A stretch of 11,630 nt of DNA from the NCBI GenBank assembly GCA_002722645.1, contig PBML01000037.1:4497-16126 (forward strand). Direction: 5' to 3'. Made by a program: the position numbers and the translations under genes. The stretch comes from Acidobacteriota bacterium (lineage in GTDB: Bacteria > Acidobacteriota > UBA890). Positions 7,471-11,630 of this stretch are shown piece by piece (position 1 is the stretch's first letter; each line of letters starts with the position of its first letter). A model generated the notes under the pieces. The model ran no database searches, was not told where the DNA came from, and worked only from the letters and a program-made list of their open reading frames with translations.

Positions 7471-7533
7471 GTGGTTCGCCAGGTCTGATTTCATCGAGAC
7501 TCTCGACTCTTAGTCGGAGTTCACCGTGAGCGG
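7471..7533 (-). repeat. Long-form intergenic repeat, left arm of an inverted pair
   Basis: Read on the minus strand it runs CCGCTCACGGTGAA, a roughly 36-base insert, then CTGGCGAACCAC. The insert includes the core CATCGAGACTCTCGAC (plus strand, 7492-7507), which is the exact reverse complement of 8167-8182. Matching extends on both sides of the core to about 39 bases with only a handful of mismatches. It carries the GG...CC version of the outer stem. The rest of the ileS-VOC gap (7386-7588) shows no gene and no clear terminator. Confidence 0.75.
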
Positions 7534-7588
7534 GTTGTGCCGAGCTATTTCCCAAACATAAACACCTTACGCCTACAGGGGGAAACCA

Positions 7589-8058
7589 ATGTCCACCAAC
7601 GTTAACCCCATACACGAGGGCTTCACTCGGTCACACCCTACCTGTGCATCAAAGGCGCATGGGATGCCATAAATTTCTATAAAAAGGCTTTCGACGCAGA
7701 AGAATTGATACGGATTCCCAGTCCAGACGGAACGATCGGCCACGCCGAGATACAGATCGGCGATTCCCGCATCATGCTCTCCGACGAGAGCGCGGAGATG
7801 GATTTCCAGAGCCCAACTGCGATCGGGGGCACTCCTGTGCACATCTACCTCTACGTGGAAGACGTCGATCGTATCTACGCCCAGGCACTCGCTGCCGGGG
7901 CAAAAAGCTTGATGGCCCTGGAAGACCAGTTTTGGGGCGACCGGACCGGCACCCTGGTCGACCCCTTGGGGCATCGCTGGTACGTCAGCACCCACAAGGA
8001 AGACCTGGCTGAAGAGGAACTGAACGCGCACGTGGCCAAGTTTTCTGAGGGTCCCTAG
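7589..8058 (+). pseudogene. VOC/PhnB-like (glyoxalase fold) protein, frameshifted near its start
   Basis: The ATG at 7589 follows an AGGGGGA ribosome site and reads MSTNVNPIHEGF, then runs out of frame. Adding one C after 7624 (TTCAC to TTCCAC) gives HSVTPYLCIKGAWDAINFYKKAF and joins the clean frame to TAG at 8056. The corrected 156-residue protein has the PhnB-like VOC layout: DAINFYKKAFDAEE, HAEIQIGDSRIMLSDE, HIYLYVEDVD, and FWGDRTGTLVDPLGHRWYVSTH. VOC proteins bind a metal between paired beta-alpha-beta-beta-beta units; the substrate here cannot be told. An internal start such as ATG 7705 would lose the first strand. The gene is framed by inverted long repeats and by two copies of the ileS 3' end, so it probably arrived or moved as a cassette. 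Only a single one-base lesion is seen, so a sequencing error is possible. Confidence 0.8.
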
Positions 8059-8073
8059 CGGGCGACTTGCTGG

Positions 8074-8123
8074 GCCACCGATTCCTCCACATGGAAATTA
8101 CGCTGGCCGTGCATCAAGTGTGG
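8074..8123 (+). pseudogene. Relic of a second ileS 3' end
   Basis: Bases 8091-8120 read MEITLAVHQV, against MEITLAVHQA at the end of ileS (7353-7382). 25 of 30 bases agree; four of the five changes are third-position synonymous and the last turns Ala into Val. Upstream, 8074-8090 matches ileS 7326-7342 at 14 of 17 bases (GCCACCGAxTCC), with 10 bases then missing before the ATG, so this copy is not functional. The ileS stop TAG is replaced by TGG. The homology is local: nothing of ileS is visible further upstream. A repeat copy begins about 16 bases after it, as a repeat also follows the real ileS end. Confidence 0.75.
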
Positions 8124-8138
8124 TTCCAAAGCCACTAC

Positions 8139-8202
8139 AACCGCTCATCCTGAGATCTGACCAAGGGTCGAGAGTCTCGATGTAATCGGACTTGTCGAAG
8201 GA
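8139..8202 (+). repeat. Long-form intergenic repeat, right arm of the inverted pair
   Basis: AACCGCTCATCCTGAG (8139-8154), then a 36-base insert (8155-8190), then CTTGTCGAAGGA (8191-8202). Without the insert it equals the short repeat at 11331-11358 except for one base. The insert contains the odd palindrome TCGAGA-G-TCTCGA and is the reverse complement of the insert in 7471-7533. It carries the CC...GG version of the outer stem. Confidence 0.8.
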
Positions 8203-8251
8203 CCTTTCTGCTACAGGCTTGATCTCCCCGAAGCAACGGCCCTCACTCTAA

Positions 8252-8285
8252 CCCTCGTCGTCCTTCCGCGGAAGGACGACGAGGG
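8252..8285. repeat. Perfect 34-bp palindrome
   Basis: CCCTCGTCGTCCTTCCG (8252-8268) is followed directly by its exact reverse complement CGGAAGGACGACGAGGG (8269-8285): 17-base arms with no spacer. As RNA or single-stranded DNA it would fold into a very stable hairpin. The next T-rich stretch (ATTTTT, 8305-8310) is 19 bases away and preceded by other sequence, so it is not a typical terminator, though it could end transcripts from either side. The rest of 8203-8361 holds no gene. Confidence 0.85.
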
Positions 8286-8319
8286 AGGGGACATCTGAGC
8301 AAAGATTTTTCCGTGCTCG

Positions 8320-8328
8320 TGTTATTAT
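8320..8328 (+). promoter_or_regulatory. Candidate extended -10 promoter for the amidohydrolase
   Basis: TGT followed by TATTAT (8323-8328), an extended -10 element; no good -35 box. Transcription would start near 8335, leaving a short leader with GGAGG at 8350-8354, 7 bases before the ATG at 8362. Confidence 0.45.
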
Positions 8329-8361
8329 CCAAGCTCGAAACCCACCAGCGGAGGTACCCGT

Positions 8362-9378
8362 ATGCCATTCGGTTTTAATGATTGGCTGGCTCTGACCGAG
8401 GAACCCACCTTGGAGCCGGAGCTCCCCATATGCGACCCACACCATCATTTCTGGGACCTCCGCCCGGGCAGCACCCCCTACCAGCGGTATCTCCTCCATG
8501 AGTTGAACGCCGACATCTACAGCGGCCACAATGTCCGGTCCACCGTTTTCCTTGAGGCCCGGTCCATGTACAACGCAGACGGCCCGGAAGAACTGCGTCC
8601 AGTGGGCGAGGTTGAATTCGTCCAGGGTCTGGCAGCGGCCAGCGCCAGCGGGGTTTACGGCCCGAGCCGGGCGGCGGCGGGCATCATCGGCCACGCCGAC
8701 CTCAAGCTGGGCGACGAGGTGGCGGCGGTCTTGGAAGCGCTACAAGCGGCCAGCCCCAACCGGTTCCGGGGCATACGCCACAACGTAACATGGAACAGCG
8801 ACCCCGCATGGGACAACCGGGAGACCGAAGGCATCCTGGCCAACGCTGATTTCTTAACCGGCGCAAGGGAGTTGAGTCAAAGAGGTCTGGTACTAGACCT
8901 CATGCAGTCCTTCCCTCAATTACCTGAGATCGCCGAATTCGCCAAGGCCGTGCCGGACCTGTCAATCATCGTGAACCACATCGGCGGCGTGAGCCGGGTC
9001 GGTATCTACGCCGGCAAGGACGACGAGATAGTCCCCAATTGGCGAGAGGGCATCTCCGCGGTGGCGGCCTGCCCCAACGTCACCATAAAGTTGGGCGGAA
9101 TGGGTATGCCCCGCTTCGGCTACGGCTGGCACGCCAGAGAAGTGCCCATAGGCTCGGAAGAACTGGCCGAAACCATGGCGCCTTGGATGAACCACTGTAT
9201 CGAACAATTCGGCCCGGACCGCTGCATGTTTGAAAGCAACTTCCCGCCGGACAAGGTGTCCTTCTCCTATAACGTCATGTACAACGCCTTCAAGAGGCTG
9301 TCCAAAGACTACTCAGCGACCGAACGGGCGTCATTATTCCACGACACCGCGGTCAGGGTTTATGGCATAGACGTCTAA
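8362..9378 (+). CDS. Amidohydrolase family 2 (TIM-barrel metal-dependent hydrolase, COG3618-like)
   Basis: A 338-residue intact enzyme of the amidohydrolase superfamily, which hydrolyses lactones or amides, or decarboxylates, through a bound metal in a TIM barrel. The N-terminal metal motif is ICDPHHHFWD (H27-x-H29). Next come GIIGHADL and FRGIRHNVTW on strands, IVNHIGG with His206 after the sixth strand, TIKLGGMGM, and DRCMFESNFPPDK near residues 287-298. The usual barrel-end Asp of the superfamily (as in FGSDYP) is Asn293 here; as far as I recall FESNFP is normal for this subgroup. The substrate is unknown; relatives act on lactones from sugar or aromatic breakdown. No signal peptide, so cytoplasmic. 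Start at ATG 8362 with GGAGG 7 bases upstream. A cupin remnant follows at once. Confidence 0.92.
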   Translation: MPFGFNDWLALTEEPTLEPELPICDPHHHFWDLRPGSTPYQRYLLHELNADIYSGHNVRSTVFLEARSMYNADGPEELRPVGEVEFVQGLAAASASGVYGPSRAAAGIIGHADLKLGDEVAAVLEALQAASPNRFRGIRHNVTWNSDPAWDNRETEGILANADFLTGARELSQRGLVLDLMQSFPQLPEIAEFAKAVPDLSIIVNHIGGVSRVGIYAGKDDEIVPNWREGISAVAACPNVTIKLGGMGMPRFGYGWHAREVPIGSEELAETMAPWMNHCIEQFGPDRCMFESNFPPDKVSFSYNVMYNAFKRLSKDYSATERASLFHDTAVRVYGIDV

Positions 9379-9382
9379 TTTG

Positions 9383-9556
9383 GTATCCGAGGACCCAGGC
9401 ATGGAAATGGTGTGCGGCGGGAAAGACTACACAGTGTCACAAGGCGATGCCATCCTAGTCCCGCCCAACGAACACCACCAGTGAATGAACGAGTCTCAGA
9501 CGCCGGTGATTCAGGTCACCTACAACCCGGTGGCCTCGGAGGCTGCGGAGCACTGA
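9383..9556 (+). pseudogene. Cupin-domain remnant (C-terminal half)
   Basis: The frame starting at 9383 reads VSEDPGMEMVCGGKDYTV, then SQGDAILVPPNEHHQ, a TGA at 9482-9484, then MNESQTPVIQVTYNPV and TGA at 9554. This is the second half of a small cupin barrel; the pattern GDAILVPPNEHHQW is typical of cupin motif 2, and TGA replaces the expected Trp codon. The first half, with the HxH metal motif, is absent, and no start codon or ribosome site fits. It begins 4 bases after the amidohydrolase stop, suggesting a deletion ended there. It ends directly against the convergent CoA-transferase remnant with no spacer. Confidence 0.7.
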
Positions 9557-10038
9557 TTAAATGATTGCCCATTGCTCTTTACAGACTATCACCTCATCCC
9601 AGGTGTAGCCCAACTCCAGAAGGGTCGTCTCAGTGTCTTGGCCAAGCTCCGGAGAAGGTAAATCGCGCGCGGATTCAGCTCCGATAGGTCCTCGTAACCC
9701 AGCTTGTAACGCTCTTATCGATTCGGCGTCAGATTGGTGATCACTACATCTGATTCGGCAGCCAGTTTCTGAATGATTTCTTGCCCCCAGGGTTCTCAAG
9801 GTTTACGGCAACGCTGTACTTGCCTCACTTCCAATAGTTCGAACAACTTGTTGATACCGCCGGCATACTGGACGACTCCGAATTCGGATACCTCCACGTT
9901 TCGGGCGGGGTCGCCGGTCTCCGGGTACTCGATCTTGACGACATCAGCTCCCATATCTGCCATGATCGCAGCGGCCGCAGGCCCGGCCACCCAGTTTGCG
10001 GCTTCTAGCACCTTCAACCCCTCTAGTGGCCCCGGCAT
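9557..10038 (-). pseudogene. Class III (CaiB/BaiF) CoA-transferase with internal deletion
   Basis: The ATG at 10038 has a good ribosome site (GGAGAGG, 8-10 bases upstream) and begins MPGPLEGLKVLEAANWVAGP, then MADMGADVVKIEYPETGDP, the family N-terminus. One extra base near 9825 breaks the frame (TGA at 9798-9796) and one G missing in 9786-9790 restores it, giving GQEIIQKLAAESDVVITNLT. A TAA follows at 9717-9715, inside NR-ERYKLGYEDLSELNP. At about 9655 the text jumps from PRAIYLL to the family C-terminus, SPELGQDTETTLLELGYTWD, ending at TAA 9559-9557. About 240 residues, including the region of the catalytic Asp (near 169 in formyl-CoA transferase), are gone. It lies 54 bases downstream of the luciferase-like gene on the same strand, with which it probably formed an operon. 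Certainly non-functional. Confidence 0.88.
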
Positions 10039-10092
10039 ACGACGTTACCTCTCCGTATTTTCAGTGTCTCAGATGGCATTCTCTGGCGTCGG

Positions 10093-11103
10093 CTAATCCA
10101 TGTACGGAATGATCCGGTCTCCGATCAGGTCGATAGTCTTCATGATCTGGGCGTGGGACGGGCCTCCTGAGTGGGCATGCCGCAAACGCAACAGGCAGGA
10201 CTCGGCGCCCGTGGCATCGCTCCACCTTTGGAACTCGCTCAGGCATTCCTCGGGGTCGCCCATGATCAGGCGGTCTTTGGCCACGCGTTCCAAGGTAAGT
10301 TCGGGCTCGTTCTTGATGGACAGGAACTCGGGCAGTCCGTTCTGCCAGTAATACTTGTACGCCTGCATCACCTCGGGTCCGTAGACCTCTTCAGCTTCTT
10401 TACGCGAGCCGGCCACCCAAGCGTCGCGCATGATCACGGGCGCGGGCGTCTTGCCGGCGGCCACGGCGGCCTGCTTGTAGTGGTCGATCAACTTGACCGT
10501 GTTGTCCAACGTGGTGCTGGGCGTGGTAACTATCGCGTCCGCGATGTTGGCGGCCCGCCTGGCGCTCACCGGCGCGCTAGCGCCGATCCACAGCGGAGGG
10601 CTTGGCTTCTGTATGGGGGCGGGGCTCACTGTCAGGTTCTCGATCTTGTGATGCTTGCCATCGTAAGAGAACTCTTCGGCCGACCAACACTTGTGCAGGA
10701 TGTCCACCTTCTCTTCGAACAACTCCACGCGGTCGGACATATTAACGCCGAAGGCGCCGAAATCAGCTTGTTGGTAGCCCAGACCGACGCCCACAGTCAC
10801 CCGGCCTTTTGAGATGATGTCCAGGGTGACCACATCTTCGGCCAGCCGCACCGGGTGGTGCAACGGCAATAGAATCACCGATGTCCCCACCCTCAGCTTG
10901 GTGGTTGACGCCGCCACGGCAGTGCAGACGATCAGAGGCGACGGCAGGAACCCGTCCTTGTCCTGGTGGTGCTCGCCGAAGAAGCACGAGTCGAACTCAG
11001 CCTGCTCGGCCAATTGAGCCTCTTCAATGACCTCGTCTACGCACCTGGGCAGGTCCTCGCCCCGGGGCGGATTGGCGATGGAACTGTAGATTCCGAATTT
11101 CAT
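10093..11103 (-). CDS. LLM-class flavin-dependent oxidoreductase (luciferase-like monooxygenase)
   Basis: A 336-residue intact protein of the bacterial luciferase superfamily, whose members use reduced FMN or F420 for oxygenation or redox of organic substrates. MKFGIYSS on the first strand, then FDSCFFGEHHQDKDGF, LRVGTSVILLPLHHPVRLAE, GRVTVGVGLGY and the PPLWIGASAPVSARRAA stretch, follow the family TIM barrel in order. I take ATG 11103 as the start: AGAGGGA lies about 9 bases upstream and the family begins here; the frame is open upstream without coding character. The cofactor cannot be settled from motifs alone. It is expressed from a minus-strand promoter near 11147-11177 and is followed 54 bases later by the broken CoA-transferase gene. 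Expansion of such enzymes is characteristic of SAR202-type Chloroflexota (established knowledge, applied here by inference). Confidence 0.93.
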   Translation of the reverse strand: MKFGIYSSIANPPRGEDLPRCVDEVIEEAQLAEQAEFDSCFFGEHHQDKDGFLPSPLIVCTAVAASTTKLRVGTSVILLPLHHPVRLAEDVVTLDIISKGRVTVGVGLGYQQADFGAFGVNMSDRVELFEEKVDILHKCWSAEEFSYDGKHHKIENLTVSPAPIQKPSPPLWIGASAPVSARRAANIADAIVTTPSTTLDNTVKLIDHYKQAAVAAGKTPAPVIMRDAWVAGSRKEAEEVYGPEVMQAYKYYWQNGLPEFLSIKNEPELTLERVAKDRLIMGDPEECLSEFQRWSDATGAESCLLRLRHAHSGGPSHAQIMKTIDLIGDRIIPYMD

Positions 11104-11146
11104 GGCTTGATGTCCCTCTTCGTTGGTTGATTCCCACCCGTCGTGA

Positions 11147-11177
11147 AGCATACCACCGTATAGAATATACTTGTCAT
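11147..11177 (-). promoter_or_regulatory. Candidate promoter with palindromic operator for the luciferase-like gene
   Basis: On the minus strand ATGACA (11177-11172) stands 19 bases upstream of TATGCT (11152-11147), the latter preceded by TGG (extended -10). Between them GTATA-GAA-TATAC (11158-11170, plus strand) forms a 13-base inverted repeat centred in the spacer, where a repressor or MerR-type activator could bind. The leader to the ATG would be about 37 bases. Confidence 0.4.
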
Positions 11178-11207
11178 GGCGGTGGGATGCCGATGACCTA
11201 CCCCGGT

Positions 11208-11240
11208 CCGTTTGTCCTGAGCTCCGTCGAAGGGCGCGCA
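11208..11240 (+). repeat. Short intergenic repeat, copy 2 (CCGTTTGT variant)
   Basis: CCGTTTGTCCTGAGCTCC followed by GTCGAAGGGCGCGCA. It shares about 28 of 33 positions with 7399-7430, including the tail GCGCA. CC/GG outer pairing and TGA/TCG inner pairing can form a small hairpin. Confidence 0.75.
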
Positions 11241-11280
11241 CTAGGCATCTTCCTGGTGCAGCTACAGTTGTCCCCTGTCC

Positions 11281-11307
11281 GTGGTTCGACAAGCTCGCCA
11301 TGAGCGG
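11281..11307 (-). repeat. Short intergenic repeat, copy 3 (GG/CC variant)
   Basis: On the minus strand: CCGCTCATGGCGAGC followed by TTGTCGAACCAC. It is inverted relative to the copy at 11333-11358. TGG pairs with CCA and CGA with TCG around GCTTG, with two A bases bulged. Confidence 0.8.
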
Positions 11308-11332
11308 AAAGAGGGAAGAATGGCAACAACAA

Positions 11333-11358
11333 CCGCTCATCCTGAGCCTGTCGAAGGA
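11333..11358 (+). repeat. Short intergenic repeat, copy 4 (CC/GG variant), overlapping the mutM ribosome site
   Basis: CCGCTCATCCTGAGC followed by CTGTCGAAGGA. TCC pairs with GGA and TGA with TCG around GCCTG. The last bases, AAGGA, plus the next G form the Shine-Dalgarno of mutM. Confidence 0.8.
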
Positions 11359-11365
11359 GTCCAAG

Positions 11366-11630
11366 ATGCCCGAACTGCCTGAGGTAGAGAACACGCGCCG
11401 GAACTTGGTGCGTGCGGGACTGCCGGGCTCCACCATCACCGGAGCCAACATCACCTGGGCCAACACGGTCAAAAAGCCTTCGGCGGCCGAACTGGCGGAG
11501 GGTCTGAAAGGCCGTACCATCCAGGACATCGAGCGGCAGGGCAAATACCTCATTCTCCCTCTATCCGGCAGCGGTCCGACAAATTTCATAATCCATCTGG
11601 GCATGACCGGCAGGCTTCAAGTCCAGCCAC
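11366..11630 (+). CDS. mutM: Formamidopyrimidine-DNA glycosylase (Fpg/MutM), 5' part
   Basis: Excises oxidised purines such as 8-oxoguanine and cuts the abasic site. The first 88 residues are present and the gene runs off the window. MPELPEVENTRRNL gives the catalytic Pro2 (Schiff base) and Glu3; the Lys of QGKYLILPL (Lys60, equivalent to Lys57 of E. coli) and HLGMTGRL (His77, Met80) are the expected DNA-contact residues. The family's usual PEVET is PEVEN here. ATG 11366 is preceded by AAGGAG (11354-11359) at 6 bases, and the processed N-terminal proline fixes this start. The ribosome site comes from an intergenic repeat. The LLM gene is divergent and 262 bases away. The zinc finger and H2TH domains lie beyond the window. 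Confidence 0.96.
   Translation, partial: MPELPEVENTRRNLVRAGLPGSTITGANITWANTVKKPSAAELAEGLKGRTIQDIERQGKYLILPLSGSGPTNFIIHLGMTGRLQVQP

Noticed and set aside
7385..8285. Repeats and palindrome around the VOC gene as a CRISPR array or att sites of a phage.
   Set aside because: The units are not evenly spaced, there are no unique spacers, and no cas, integrase or phage gene is present in the window.
3947..9484. UGA read as tryptophan, since two in-frame TGA codons (3947, 9482) sit at conserved Trp positions.
   Set aside because: The ABC ATPase and tenA end in TGA at their natural C-termini, ileS and other intact genes use TGG for Trp, and both affected loci carry further lesions. Simple TGG to TGA mutation explains it.
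11104..11604. N-terminal extension of the luciferase-like gene by up to 167 codons on the minus strand.
   Set aside because: The extension covers the intergenic repeats and the start of mutM, has no family similarity, and ATG 11103 has its own ribosome site where the family begins.

Overview
The window (about 60% G+C by eye, C/G-rich third codon positions) looks like bacterial chromosomal DNA. The gene set is an F420/FMN luciferase-like monooxygenase, a class III CoA-transferase, a COG3618-type amidohydrolase, a flavin monooxygenase, an IleRS2-type ileS and a retropepsin-like small protein. With the short 'CCGCTCAT...TGTCGAA' intergenic repeats, this suggests a Chloroflexota lineage such as SAR202/Dehalococcoidia. 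That placement is inference from gene content, not from a marker tree.

Layout. Positions 1-4158 (+) are a compact run: the 3' end of an ABC-transporter ATPase gene, a GYD-domain gene, tenA, thiD, a clan-AA-protease-like gene that lacks the catalytic motif, and an FAD monooxygenase. tenA and thiD point to salvage and phosphorylation of the thiamine pyrimidine moiety (HMP), and the ABC ATPase may serve its uptake. tenA, thiD and the monooxygenase are all interrupted as read. ileS (4245-7385, +) is intact and carries a swapped GIHH signature motif. Next come two intergenic repeats, a frameshifted VOC/PhnB-like gene, a decayed second copy of the ileS 3' end, another repeat and a 34-bp perfect palindrome. 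An intact amidohydrolase (8362-9378, +) follows, with the remnant of a cupin gene directly behind it. On the minus strand an intact luciferase-like monooxygenase (10093-11103) precedes a CoA-transferase gene that has lost its middle. A repeat-rich spacer leads to mutM/fpg (11366 onward, +), cut by the window end.

Main themes. (1) Gene decay is concentrated: at least six loci carry frameshifts, Trp-to-stop changes or internal deletions, while ileS, the amidohydrolase and the luciferase-like gene are clean over about 5.2 kb. (2) A repeat family with compensatory base changes occurs in short and long forms; two long forms stand inverted around the VOC gene, and one short copy supplies the Shine-Dalgarno sequence of mutM. 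(3) The ileS 3' end plus an adjacent repeat is present twice in direct orientation around the VOC gene, and the second copy differs from ileS almost only at synonymous sites. This looks like the scar of an insertion or recombination event. No CRISPR array, rRNA, tRNA, transposase or integrase was seen. No complete, obviously new multi-gene system was found; the most unusual items are the repeat/ileS-tail cassette and the protease-like protein without its active site.
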